Shown: positions 51,410 to 60,501 of the stretch, in pieces | Layout of the letters: each line of letters opens with the position of its first letter | Numbering within the stretch: the first letter of the stretch is position 1 | Assembly (NCBI GenBank): GCA_963712955.1 | Contig: CAVQKF010000016.1 | Coordinates: 51,437 to 115,436, forward strand | Source: DATFVJ01 sp963712955 | GTDB lineage: Bacteria > Actinomycetota > Actinomycetes > Streptosporangiales > Streptosporangiaceae | Length of the DNA: 64,000 nucleotides | Direction of reading: 5' to 3' | Position numbers and translations under genes: made by a program | The notes under the pieces: generated by a model | Databases searched by the model: none | What the model was told of the DNA's origin: nothing | Seen by the model: only the letters and a program-made list of their open reading frames with translations

Positions 51410-52528
51410 TCACGTTACCTTCAGCGCCTGATCGATATCGGCCACGATCGCCGACAGCGGTTCAATCCCCGCGGACAGCCGGATGAGGGACTGCGGCGCG
51501 GTCTCGCCGGGCCAGCGGGCCCGCCGCTCCCATGTCGACTCGACACCGCCGAAGCTTGTGGCCGGCAGGATGAGTTTGGACGCTGCCACCACCGCATCCG
51601 CGTCCGTAGCGGAGCCATCAAGCTCGAACGACAGCAGCGGGCCAAAGCCGGCCGGCATCTGCTGGCGGGCGAGCGGCAGCGTGGCGGCTTCGATGCCCGG
51701 GTAGTGGACGGATCGCACCCGGGCGTGGGCGGTAAGGTGCCGCGCGACCGCCAGGGCGTTGTCACACTGGCGGGCGATCCGGAGTGGCAATGTCTTCAGG
51801 CCGCGCAGGACGAGCCAGCTCTCGAATGGCCCTGGGATGCCGCCGCCGATGGTGCGCCAGTCACGCAGATCGCCGCGTAGCTGATCGTCACGCGTGGTGA
51901 TGGCGCCGAGGATGACGTCGGAGTGGCCGTTACCTGACTTCGTGAGCGAGCACAGCGAGGCGATCGCGCCCAGGTCGAGTGGCTGCTGTAGAAGCCCGGT
52001 CGCGACGGTGTTGTCCACCACCATCGGCGCGCCCGCCGCGGCCGCGAGCTCGGCGAGCCGTGCGATGTCGCACACGCGCAGCAGCGGGTTGGTCGGTGTC
52101 TCCGCCCACAGCAGCGACGGCGCGGCCCATAGCTCACGCTCCACCCCGGCGAGATCCCCCAGATCCACGAGGACGGGCCCTGCGCCATGCGGGCGCAGCC
52201 GCTCGGCGAGGACACGGGCGTTGTAGTAGCCGTCGGAGGGGAGCAGGATCTGGTCCCGGCCCTTCGCGAGCGCCAGCATCAGTGCCATCGACGCCGCCTG
52301 GCCCGAGGCGAAGACAAGGGCCTGGGCGTGCTCGACCGCGCCGAGCGCGGCCTCGAGCGCCTCCCAGCCCGGGTTGCCGTTCCGGCCGTAGGCGCGGGCC
52401 GGATCCGGGTCTCCGCAGGACACGAAGATGCTGGCCGGGACGAGCGGCGGCGTCCCCGCCTCGCCAGGTGAACGCAGCGTCCCCGCGTGGACAAGGATCG
52501 ACTCCGCGGACGCTAGATGATCATCCAT
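51410..52528 (-). CDS. Cys/Met metabolism PLP enzyme (cystathionine gamma-lyase/synthase type)
   Basis: 372 residues. ARAYGRNGNPGWEALEAALG is the usual YxRxxNPT-like PLP phosphate-contact area, ALVFASGQAASMALML the GSG-x-A motif, and LLWAETPTNPLLRVCD with MVVDNTVAT give the PLP-ring Asp. The Schiff-base Lys is in SLCSLTKSGNGHSDVILGAI. It acts in trans-sulfuration (cysteine from cystathionine or the reverse), but specificity cannot be decided from sequence. ATG at 52528 with GGGGAAAG upstream. Confidence 0.87.
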   Translation of the reverse strand: MDDHLASAESILVHAGTLRSPGEAGTPPLVPASIFVSCGDPDPARAYGRNGNPGWEALEAALGAVEHAQALVFASGQAASMALMLALAKGRDQILLPSDGYYNARVLAERLRPHGAGPVLVDLGDLAGVERELWAAPSLLWAETPTNPLLRVCDIARLAELAAAAGAPMVVDNTVATGLLQQPLDLGAIASLCSLTKSGNGHSDVILGAITTRDDQLRGDLRDWRTIGGGIPGPFESWLVLRGLKTLPLRIARQCDNALAVARHLTAHARVRSVHYPGIEAATLPLARQQMPAGFGPLLSFELDGSATDADAVVAASKLILPATSFGGVESTWERRARWPGETAPQSLIRLSAGIEPLSAIVADIDQALKVT

Positions 52529-52668
52529 CGCTTTCCCCTTCCGCCCGGCGACCACCCGAGAATCCCACCCGGCAATCCGCGCGCCTGGCAATTCCCACCC
52601 GGCAATGCTGGATCACGGGTGATGTGCAGCGCGACCGCTTTTCGCTGGCCGCCCGGACGTCGCGTGAC

Positions 52669-53481
52669 TCATGGCAGCCAGGAGACCCGGCCGTGCAGCG
52701 CGGCGTAGCCGACGAACGCGACGGAATCGATGATGGTGTGCGCAATGATCATCGGCATCACCCGGCCCCATCGGCGGTACAGGAAGCCGAAGATCACGCC
52801 CATCGCCGCGTTGCCAGCGAAGCCCCCGAACCCCTGGTACAGGTGGTACGAGCCACGCAGGAGTGCGCTGGCCAGGATGGCGCGCCCTGCGGGCCAGCCA
52901 AGCTGGTCGAGCCGATGCAGGAAATAGCCGAGGACGACGGATTCCTCCAGGATGCCGTTCTGCGCAGCCGCCGCGATGAGCACCGGGATCCGCCACCACA
53001 CCGCGGGTAGCTGCTCGGGCACCACGTTGAGGTTGATCCCAAGATGAAACGCGGCCAGATAGAGCAGCAGCCCGCTGCCGCCGATCACCGCAGCCAGCGC
53101 CATCCCGCGCCCGACGTCGGTGCCTGGGGATCGCAGATCCAGGCCGATTACCGAGGGGGGCTCGCCTGACCTGGCGAGCATGTAAATCACGAGCGCCACC
53201 GGCGCGAGCGAGAGGACAGTGCCGGTCACCTGGAGTGCGAGATCGAGCCATGGGCGGCCGGGCGCGAGCGATCCGACGAGCACGGCGTGCTGGTGGCGAA
53301 GCGGCGCGGGCCCGGTGAGCGATCCGATCAACGACACAAGGGCCTGCACGCCGCTTGCGCCGAGCGAGACGGCGAAGACGACGAAGAGCTCCCAGCCGAC
53401 AAGCCGCCGACCCAGCATGGACGTGCCCACTTCGACGGTGGCCGTCGCCCGCTCGTCGCCGTTGCTCTCCCCCTCGCCCAC
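52669..53481 (-). CDS. CPBP-family intramembrane metalloprotease
   Basis: 270 residues with about seven hydrophobic segments. The Abi/CPBP motifs are AAAQNGILEESVVLGYFLHR (motif 1, Glu-Glu), RGSYHLYQGFGG (motif 2, R-x3-H) and PMIIAHTIIDSVAF (motif 3, H-x3-D), so the protease site appears complete. Homologues process prenylated or signalling proteins. GTG start. Confidence 0.86.
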   Translation of the reverse strand: MGEGESNGDERATATVEVGTSMLGRRLVGWELFVVFAVSLGASGVQALVSLIGSLTGPAPLRHQHAVLVGSLAPGRPWLDLALQVTGTVLSLAPVALVIYMLARSGEPPSVIGLDLRSPGTDVGRGMALAAVIGGSGLLLYLAAFHLGINLNVVPEQLPAVWWRIPVLIAAAAQNGILEESVVLGYFLHRLDQLGWPAGRAILASALLRGSYHLYQGFGGFAGNAAMGVIFGFLYRRWGRVMPMIIAHTIIDSVAFVGYAALHGRVSWLP

Positions 53482-53548
53482 GCCAGGACTCTAGCCGGAC
53501 TCCAGCCGGGGCTAGCGCGGGCTCGTGACACCGCGTTTACCGACCTCG

Positions 53549-53565
53549 TTGACAGCGTTGTCTAA
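53549..53565. promoter_or_regulatory. LacI-type operator upstream of the GH92 gene
   Basis: TTGACAGCGTTGTCTAA contains GACAGCGTTGTC, a near-perfect palindrome with the central CG typical of LacI-family operators. It overlaps a TTGACA -35-like element about 150 bp before the mannosidase start. Repression by a sugar-responsive LacI protein is the likely logic. Confidence 0.5.
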
Positions 53566-53699
53566 GGATGCTTGGGTGAACCACTGTCACTCTTAGCAAC
53601 ACATCCGTAACTCAACGGAACGCTGCCTGGATCCGCGGGCACCGTCGCCCAGCGGGCCTGGCCACCCCGGTTTCCCCAAGGATCGAAGGGCGGCTTTTC

Positions 53700-56660
53700 A
53701 TGGTGCGTCATCACCGAAGGACCTTCATCGCGCTCGTGGGGCTTGTCGCCATAGCCGGTGCGCTCAGCACCGTAGCCGTAGCCGTAGCAGCGGGCGTTGC
53801 GGTGGGCGCCGCAGCGGGCGTTGCGGTGGGCGCAGCAGCGGACGTTGCGGTGGGCGCCGCAGCGGACGCCGGCTCGGCGTCCGCCCTGAGTCCGGTGAAG
53901 GATCCGGCCTCCCTGGTCAATCCGTTCATTGGCACGTCCGGTTCGGTCGACATGTTCCCTGGCCCGGATATGCCGTTCGGCATGATGCAGTGGAGCCCGG
54001 ATACCTCACCCAACCGGCCAGACGGCGGCGGGTACGAGTACGACAACGGCAGCCTCAAGGGCTTCAGCCTGACCCACATGAGCGGGCCAGGCTGCCGTGC
54101 CTACGGCGACGTGCCGATCCTTCCCACCGTGGGCGACATCGGCGCCTCCCCAAGCTCAGCGACCGCAACGTTTTCCCACGCGAGCGAGTCTGCGCAGGCC
54201 GGCTATTACGCCGTCACGCTGGGCAATGGCGTCACCGTGAACCTCACCGACGCCACCCGTGCGGGCATCGGAACCTTCAACTTCCCGGCAGGCACGCAGG
54301 CGAACCTGTTGCTCAAGCTCTCGGGCAGCCAGGACCCAGTCGACGGCACCAGCGCCCAGATCATCGGAAGCAACGAGGTCAGCGGATCAGTGACCGCCGG
54401 GCACTTCTGCGGCGCGCCGAGTAGCTGGGAGCGTGACTACACCCTCCACTTCGACATCCGCTTCGATCAGCCGTTCACGGCGAGCGGCACCTGGGGCGGC
54501 ACCACGGCCTCGACCGTTGTGCCTGGGACACGCCGCATCACCCAGCGCGCGACGCGGCCCGCCGCAACGTCGGCGCCACGGCCGACGGTCACGCCCGTGC
54601 CACCGTGGCGCACGGCAACGTCGCCTTCGTGGCCGCCGGCCACGCCCGAGCCACCGTCCACCAAGGTGTTCGCCGGCGGCAAGCCACGTTTCGCCGTGCC
54701 GAAGACCACGTCGCCCACCACTCATGGCGTCACGCCGCAGACCGCGTCGGGGGTCGCGAACCCCGGCGGCGTCTACCTGACCTTCGACACCATGACGAGC
54801 CAGACCGTCACAGCGAAGGTCGGGATCTCCTTCACCAGTGATGCCGCGGCCAGCGCGAACCTGAACGCGGAGATTCCCGGCTGGAACTTCGGCAGGGTCA
54901 GGCAGGCCGGCCACACTGCCTGGAACGACATCCTCGGCCGGATCCAGATCTACGGCGGTTCACAGGCGCAGCAGGTGCAGTTCTACACCGCGCTCTACCA
55001 CGCGCTGCTGCACCCGAACGTCGTCAGCGATGACAGCGGCCAGTACGTGGGGTTCGACGGGCAGGTGAGGGAGACCAGCCCTGGCCACGCCGAGTACGCC
55101 AACTATTCCGGCTGGGATATCTACCGTAGCCAGGTCCAGCTCGCCGCCATGGTCGCGCCGCGGCAGACCAGCGACTCGATCAGGTCGATGCTGGACGACG
55201 ACGAGCAGACCGGGGTGCTGCCGAAGTGGAACCTCGGTGGCGGTGAGTCGTACGTCATGGTGGGCGACCCGGCCGACGCGATCATCGCGGACGCGTACGC
55301 GTTCGGCGCCCGCGGCTTCGACATCTCGGAAGCACTCAAGGCGATGATCACCGAGGCGACGCGGCCGAACAACGTCCGGCCGGGCCTCGCCGACCTGCAA
55401 CAGTACGGCTACCTCCCCTATGACCACTCCTACGGTTGCTGCAACTTCTATGGCGCCGTGTCGACCCAGCTCGAGTACGACGCCGCCGACTACGCGATCG
55501 CGTCACTGGCCAGGGCGGCAGGCGACACAGCGGACTACACGAAGTTCGCCACGATGGCGCAGAGCTGGCAGGACGTCTTCGACACCGCCGACGGCTACAT
55601 GCGGGCAAGGCTCGCCGACGGTAGCTGGCTCGCCGGCTTCACGCCCGGCACGCGCTCGGGCTTTGTCGAGGGCACGTCCGCGCAGTACACGCCGATGGTG
55701 CCGTTCAACCTGCAGGCGCTGATCAACGCCAGGGGCGGGGACAAGGCCTGGGTGAGCTACCTGAACAGCCTGCTATCCAACATCACCAGCCCCGGCGCCA
55801 CCAATGCCAACCTGAGCAACGAGCCGAGCATGGAGATCCCATGGGAGTACGACGACGCGGGCGCGCCGTACCTGACACAGCACGTCGTCCGCGAGGCGCA
55901 GCAGGATCTCTACTGCGACGCGCCTGTGGGCCAGTTCGGTAACGATGACCTCGGCGCTATGAGCTCCTGGTACGTCTGGTCCGAGCTTGGCTTCTACCCG
56001 CAGACCCCGGGCACCCAGACACTCGCGCTCGGCAGCCCGGTATTTCAGAAGGCCACGGTGCGCCTGGCCAATGGCCGGGCCATCACGATCCATGCGACGG
56101 GCGCACAGCCGGCCGCACCGTATGTGCACGGCCTGACGGTCAACGGCCGGGCGTGGAACAAGGCGTACCTTGACTACGGCACCCTGGCCAAGGGCGCCAC
56201 GCTCAACTTCGACCTGTCCACCACGCCCGACTCCTCGTGGGCGAGCGGCCCCGACGCGGCGCCGCCGTCCGACCCAACCGGACAGCAGCCGGCCCTCACC
56301 TCGGTGTCGCCGTCGGGGGGGCTGTTTCTGGCACCGGGGTCACAACGAACGGCGTCGTTCGACGTCACCAACATGACGGGCCAGACCCTGACCGTTAACT
56401 GGACGGCAAGCGCGGCGAGCGGTGTCACGGTGAGCCCGGCCAGCGGATCACTCACCGTGCCCGCGAGTTCCTCAGCCCCGGCGACAGCGATGGTCACCGC
56501 CGGTCAGAATGAGGGCAGCTTCCCCGTGACCTTCAGGGCCACGATGGCCTCCGGTGCAACCCTGCGAGGCGCGACCCTTACCGCCGATGTCGCCGATCAC
56601 GGTGACCTGTGGCCCTACTACGAGAGCACCGGCGGCTGGCCCGCAGGCGCCGGGACCTAG
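53700..56660 (+). CDS. Secreted GH92 alpha-mannosidase
   Basis: 986 residues. Signal peptide: basic start then IALVGLVAIAGALSTVAVAV, extended by 24-bp repeats. The GH92 N-terminal domain has NPFIGTSGSVDMFPGPDMPF and GFSLTHMSGPGCRAYGDVPI. The catalytic barrel has YANYSGWDIYRSQVQL, GYLPYDHSYGCCNFYGAVST, NEPSMEIPWEYDDAG and GQFGNDDLGAMSSWYVWSEL with its general acid/base region. A NEW3-type beta domain follows (TNMTGQTLTVNWTASA). Many relatives continue far beyond DLWPYY, whereas this one stops 14 residues later, so the C-terminus looks truncated. Residues 265-330 are an odd Pro/Thr stretch. Substrate: exo-acting on alpha-mannosides, probably fungal mannan. Confidence 0.85.
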   Translation: MVRHHRRTFIALVGLVAIAGALSTVAVAVAAGVAVGAAAGVAVGAAADVAVGAAADAGSASALSPVKDPASLVNPFIGTSGSVDMFPGPDMPFGMMQWSPDTSPNRPDGGGYEYDNGSLKGFSLTHMSGPGCRAYGDVPILPTVGDIGASPSSATATFSHASESAQAGYYAVTLGNGVTVNLTDATRAGIGTFNFPAGTQANLLLKLSGSQDPVDGTSAQIIGSNEVSGSVTAGHFCGAPSSWERDYTLHFDIRFDQPFTASGTWGGTTASTVVPGTRRITQRATRPAATSAPRPTVTPVPPWRTATSPSWPPATPEPPSTKVFAGGKPRFAVPKTTSPTTHGVTPQTASGVANPGGVYLTFDTMTSQTVTAKVGISFTSDAAASANLNAEIPGWNFGRVRQAGHTAWNDILGRIQIYGGSQAQQVQFYTALYHALLHPNVVSDDSGQYVGFDGQVRETSPGHAEYANYSGWDIYRSQVQLAAMVAPRQTSDSIRSMLDDDEQTGVLPKWNLGGGESYVMVGDPADAIIADAYAFGARGFDISEALKAMITEATRPNNVRPGLADLQQYGYLPYDHSYGCCNFYGAVSTQLEYDAADYAIASLARAAGDTADYTKFATMAQSWQDVFDTADGYMRARLADGSWLAGFTPGTRSGFVEGTSAQYTPMVPFNLQALINARGGDKAWVSYLNSLLSNITSPGATNANLSNEPSMEIPWEYDDAGAPYLTQHVVREAQQDLYCDAPVGQFGNDDLGAMSSWYVWSELGFYPQTPGTQTLALGSPVFQKATVRLANGRAITIHATGAQPAAPYVHGLTVNGRAWNKAYLDYGTLAKGATLNFDLSTTPDSSWASGPDAAPPSDPTGQQPALTSVSPSGGLFLAPGSQRTASFDVTNMTGQTLTVNWTASAASGVTVSPASGSLTVPASSSAPATAMVTAGQNEGSFPVTFRATMASGATLRGATLTADVADHGDLWPYYESTGGWPAGAGT
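53787..53870 (+). repeat. 24-bp in-frame tandem repeat behind the GH92 signal peptide
   Basis: Three copies plus a partial of a unit encoding AAGVAVGA/AADVAVGA. They lie right at the signal-peptide end, so copy number would alter the length of the exported N-terminus. Confidence 0.9.
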
Positions 56661-56741
56661 CCACGCTTGACCAGCGGGTCAGGCCTTGCAAGGCTCTCCA
56701 CGACCCGGTCGGGACCGTGCTGGCGATGACGCTGACGCGGC

Positions 56742-57578
56742 TTATGCGCCGGCCGCGGTGACGATCGCGTCTGTGACGAACCCCAGAACCAGGCCGAGCA
56801 GGATGCCCCATGTGGTGATCTCCTTGAACGCCATGGTTCGTGCAACCGCGAGCAGCTCGATGACGACATAGAGGATCGAACCTGCCGCGAGCGCGAGGAA
56901 CGCGATCGAGAGCAATTCGCTTGTCACCTGCTCGCCAACGAGCGTCCCGAGGAAGGTCGGGCCGCCGCCGATCAGCCCGAGCAGCGCGAGCCTGCCCCAG
57001 GATGGGCGATCGCCGGCGGCCGCGAGCGGCGCCACGATCCCGAATCCCTCCGTGGCGTTGTGCGCACCGAAGCCGATCACGAGCAGCAGCGCAAGGCTGA
57101 GCTCGCCCGCCGCGGCCGAATTGCCGATGGCCAGGCCTTCGCCGAAGTTGTGCAACCCGATGCCGACCGCGATGAGCATCGACAACTCGGCAGCGGCCAC
57201 GTGGGGGGTGCCGACCGGCCTGGTGGCCGCGACGGCCGCTCCTGGGCCCTCGGGCCGCGCCATGCGGGCGCGCCGGGCGCGCCTGGCGACCCAGCGGTCG
57301 AAGTAGACCAGGCCGAGCAGACCGATCCCGACGCAGGCGAGCATCATGGCGCCATCACGTACCGCTGCCGCGTAATCGTGCTGGGACAGCGCGACGTCGG
57401 CCGGGTGCCACGCATTGTCGAGTACGTCCCAGAGCAGGAATATGAGGATGCCGATGGCGACCGCGTTGAGCAGCGCCTTGACCTTGGGCATCGGGTTGCG
57501 CAACCGGCCAAATGGGAGGCCGAGGAAGATGGTCAGGCCGGCCACGGCGCCGAGCAGCGCGATGCTGCCTGCTGACAT
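56742..57578 (-). CDS. ZIP-family metal transporter
   Basis: About 278 residues, eight membrane segments. The two metal-binding helices are LIAVGIGLHNFGEGLAIGNS (H-N-x2-E-G) and VIGFGAHNATEGFGIVAPLA (H-N-x2-E-G), both intact. A basic loop (RRARRARMARPEG) separates the N- and C-terminal halves. ZIP proteins import divalent metals. GGAG lies 8 bp before the ATG at 57578; a TTG at 57590 is part of that site. Two overlapping iron-box sequences sit about 30-65 bp upstream, so expression is probably repressed by iron-loaded IdeR/DmdR. Confidence 0.88.
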   Translation of the reverse strand: MSAGSIALLGAVAGLTIFLGLPFGRLRNPMPKVKALLNAVAIGILIFLLWDVLDNAWHPADVALSQHDYAAAVRDGAMMLACVGIGLLGLVYFDRWVARRARRARMARPEGPGAAVAATRPVGTPHVAAAELSMLIAVGIGLHNFGEGLAIGNSAAAGELSLALLLVIGFGAHNATEGFGIVAPLAAAGDRPSWGRLALLGLIGGGPTFLGTLVGEQVTSELLSIAFLALAAGSILYVVIELLAVARTMAFKEITTWGILLGLVLGFVTDAIVTAAGA

Positions 57579-57608
57579 ACGCTGCTCCAAGGACGAAAGA
57601 ATACCACC

Positions 57609-57642
57609 GTCGCTTAGGCTAACCTAAGTAAGGATCACCTAA
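57609..57642. promoter_or_regulatory. Two overlapping IdeR/DmdR iron boxes
   Basis: Box 1 includes TTAGGCTAACCTAA (57614-57627), identical to the 3' 14 bases of the consensus TTAGGTTAGGCTAACCTAA. Box 2, CTAAGTAAGGATCACCTAA (57624-57642), matches 14 of 19. The overlap allows two dimers on opposite faces, as seen with DtxR-family repressors. Confidence 0.8.
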
Positions 57643-57752
57643 CAAGGTCCGAACGGTCAGAGCGCGTATCACCGTTATCGCGAGTGCACCGGCCGGAAGC
57701 CGTCGACCTAGCCCGCCGGCCCGCATCGGGGGCCGGCCAGTAGGGTAAGTGG

Positions 57753-58689
57753 ATGCGCATCGGATTCGGCCTGCCCGTCGCGGGCGCGTGGGCACAGCCG
57801 GAAACCCTCGCCCAGTTCGCCCGGCGCGCGGATGACCTCGGCTATGACTCGCTGTGGGCCTTCCAGCGGCTGCTCGTCCCCGCGGACGAGGAACCCGCGC
57901 CCGTGTACCGCAGCGTACTCGACCCGCTGATCTCACTCGGTTTCGCGGCAGCGCGGACGGCGCGGATCCGGCTCGGCGTGTCCATCGTGAACATGCCCTT
58001 CGTGTCACCGGCGCTGCTCGCCAAGCAGGCAGCGACCATCGACGTGCTTTCCGGCGGCAGGCTTGACCTCGGCCTCGGCGCCGGCTGGTCCCCGGTGGAG
58101 TTCACCGCGAGTGGCGCGGACCCCGCGCGCCGCGGCGCGCGGGCGGAGGAGTACCTCGCCGTCCTGCATGCACTCTGGGCAGACGAGGTAAGCGAGTTCC
58201 ACGGTGAGTTCTATCAGATCCCGCCGAGCCGGATGGCGCCGAAGCCGCTGCAGCAGCCCGGTCCGCCTGTCCTGCTCGGTGGCGTGGTGCCTGCCGCGCT
58301 GCGCCGGGCGGGACGGCTCGCGGCCGGCTGGCTGAGCAGCAGCCGCGCCAACCTCGCCGCGATCGGCGAGCAGGCCGCGATCGTCCGCCAGGCCGCCGAG
58401 GAGGCCGGGCGCGACCCGGCGTCTGTGCGCGTGGTCTGCCGCGGCGTCATACAGGCCGGTGCGCTTGTGGGGAGCACAGCAGCGGCCGACCGGCCACGGC
58501 TGGCCGGCCTCCTACGACCAGATCCGCGAGGACACGGCCTGGCTCGAGACGCAGGGCGTGACCGAAGTGTTCTACGACCTCAACTGGGATCCGCTGATCG
58601 GATCGCCCGACACGGAACCTGCGGCCGCCACCGAGCGTGCCGGGGAGATCCTGGAGGCCCTCGCACCTGGCAGCCGCCCGGCCCCGTGA
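57753..58689 (+). pseudogene. LLM-class F420-type oxidoreductase, frameshifted near the 3' end
   Basis: MRIGFGLPVAGAWAQPETLA, LWAFQRLLVPADEEPAPVYR, RLGVSIVNMPFVSPALLAKQ and LSGGRLDLGLGAGWSPVEF are the luciferase-like TIM-barrel hallmarks. After VRVVCRGVIQAGA (about 58460) the frame moves on by one. SYDQIREDTAWLETQGVTEV then FYDLNWDPLIG follows to a stop at 58689. Removing one base near GTGGGGAG restores a normal 310-residue protein. Homologues use F420 or FMN; the exact substrate is unknown. Confidence 0.75.
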
Positions 58690-59318
58690 GCGCTACCAGC
58701 CCCGCTCGGACAGCGCGATCAAGCATCGTGGCGAAGTAGCCCGTAGCCTGCAGCGTCGCGGTCGAGGGCAGAGAGGCGGCTTCACCTAGCTTCGACAATG
58801 CTACCGCAGAATCGTTTCTTGCCACCCTGGAATGGGAGGTGCTATCCCGTCACCACTTTAGCACCCAGGATCAGGCAAGGGGTGTTCGTCGCGCGACGGG
58901 CGTGTGACTCTTGTAATAGCCGCGGCGGCACAGTCCTTGTGGCATGAAATCACCCGTCGAGTTCGAGAATTCCGCGCACTCGACGCAGCATAGGGAGTCC
59001 TCGACGGTTCGGGGGAAACTCAGATCTTGAACCACCGCAGGCCGCGTTGGTGCCGTTCGTGGTGAGCGCTGCGGGAAGAAGCGCGACAGCGATCGCGTCA
59101 GCGCGGGCGGGGAAGGCGAGCGTGAGCGAATCGCTGATGACGTGTCCATTCATCCCTGAAGGAGCGGCGTGCTATCGGGGGTGCGTGGATGAGGTATGAG
59201 CGGGTCGGCGCGACACGCCAGCGGGCTAGTGCTTGATCTTGCTGGTGGTGTGCCTGTGACGGCCGGGTCACGACCGGCAATCGCTTCGCCATGCCGCGAG
59301 ACGTAAACTTCATGGGCG

Positions 59319-59362
59319 GGTCGCGCGTCTCTTGGGATAAGGTCGCGCGTCTCTTGGGATAC
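59319..59362. repeat. 22-bp tandem duplication
   Basis: GGTCGCGCGTCTCTTGGGAT plus two bases is repeated once, head to tail, differing only in the last base. Confidence 0.92.
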
Positions 59363-59447
59363 GTGAGCCACGTGCGCCATGCCGGCGCCGAGCGTCTAGG
59401 AGCCCTCCTGTAGCCTGCCTGCCGCATTAGTTCTTGAGCTCTTCGAG

Positions 59448-59472
59448 CGGATTCTCGAGAGATGAGAATCCG
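59448..59472. terminator. Hairpin, possible terminator
   Basis: CGGATTCTC (59448-59456) pairs with GAGAATCCG (59464-59472), a 9-bp stem with a 7-nt loop, followed by TTAGTTTGG. It is unusually AT-rich for this genome. Confidence 0.45.
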
Positions 59473-59722
59473 TTAGTTTGGTGTACTCATATGGGTAGCT
59501 CTCAGCTACTGAGAAAAGGTTAGCAGAGGCTTCCATCCCGAGCGGTCACATGCCAGACTTCGTTTTGTGAAAATGGTCTGGCCATGTGAGTGATGCGGCG
59601 TCGGTGATGCGGTTGTCGAATCTGCCAAGTAAGCGGCAGGCAGCCTGCCGGGGCCGATCAGTCCGGCCAGTCAGTTTGGGCCCGCAAAGGCGTCCCAAAA
59701 ACTGCTTCCATATCGGCCCGTC

Positions 59723-60050
59723 TCTACCGTTCTCGCCATCACGCCGGGCGTCAGCGTGGTCATACCGGCCATCAACGAGGCAGCCAATATTCCGCACGCC
59801 TCCGCCACGCTGCCGCTATGGGTGGACGAGGTCGTGCTGGTGGTCGGGCGCTCGGCTGACGACACCGTGGCGGTGGCCCGCTGGATCTGCCCGGATGTCA
59901 AAATCGTGACGCAGCAGAGTGTCAGCAAACAGAGTGTCAGCAAAGGAGACGCCCCCGCGGGCTTCGCTGCGTGCGGCGGCGACATCATCGTGACGATCGA
60001 CGGAGATGGCTCAACGGACGCACGTGAGATCGTCCAGTTCGCCAGCGCGC
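59723..60050 (+). pseudogene. N-terminal fragment of a family 2 glycosyltransferase
   Basis: GVSVVIPAINEAANIPHASA, WVDEVVLVVGRSADDTVAVA, PDVKIVTQQ and CGGDIIVTIDGDGSTDAREI give the GT-A fold with the DGD metal motif. The sequence stops resembling GT2 after about 100 residues at IVQFASA. A 15-bp duplication (59915-59944) inserts SVSKQ where a glycine-rich turn (GKGDAL) is expected. At about 60050 it runs into a flippase fragment in another frame. No start codon context is obvious. Confidence 0.7.
59915..59944 (+). repeat. 15-bp in-frame duplication in the GT2 fragment
   Basis: CAGAGTGTCAGCAAA occurs twice in tandem inside the glycosyltransferase fragment. Confidence 0.9.
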
Positions 60051-60054
60051 CCGC

Positions 60055-60430
60055 GCCTGCCCGAGTCGGGCAACCTCCGGGCGATCAGGGACGGCAGGCG
60101 GATCCTCCACCTGGCGCTGATACTGGTGCCGATCTCCGTCGGCCTTGCGTTGCTCGCGCCATGGGCGCTGGGCCTGTTTGGCGCGGGTTACGCGGCGCAC
60201 GGGGCGCTGATCCTGGAGTTGCTCGCGGTCGCCACACTGCCCAAGACCGTGACCGGGATCTACGTAGGAGCGTTGCGTGGGCAGAGCAAGACGTCGCTGA
60301 TCGCCCTCATCCAGGGGGTGCGATGGGTGCTGGTGCTCGGTCTCGCGCTCGCGTTGACCGGGCTGGTGGGAACCGTCGGCGCCCGGTAGCGGTGCTTGCC
60401 AGCCAGGTGCCTGTGGCCGTGCTGGTCGCA
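60055..60430 (+). pseudogene. C-terminal fragment of a polysaccharide flippase
   Basis: In a second frame: RLPESGNLRAIRDGRRILHL, LILVPISVGLALLAPWALGL, GYAAHGALILELLAVATLPK and TVTGIYVGALRGQSKTSLIA are the last membrane segments of an MVF/Wzx-type oligosaccharide flippase. The N-terminal 300 or so residues are missing. Near 60388 the frame shifts again (VAVLASQVPVAVLVAPG). It is non-functional as it stands. Confidence 0.7.
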
Positions 60431-60501
60431 CCGGGACCGCACCGCGGGTTCGCAGGGGCGCGCTGGCAGCCGCCACCCCTCACGTCAAAAGGTGATGTCC
60501 G

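Larger units (their letters stand above)
58690..59722. other. Gene-free interval of about 1 kb
   Basis: No convincing gene. Minus-strand frames at 58871-59153 look partly protein-like but conflict with each other. It contains a 22-bp duplication and a hairpin (both listed separately). It precedes the degraded polysaccharide genes and may be part of the same decayed locus. Confidence 0.45.

Noticed and set aside
58871..59153. Cys-rich minus-strand frame (SLCCVECAEFSNS)
   Set aside because: Overlaps another equally long frame on the same strand; neither has a ribosome site or known family.
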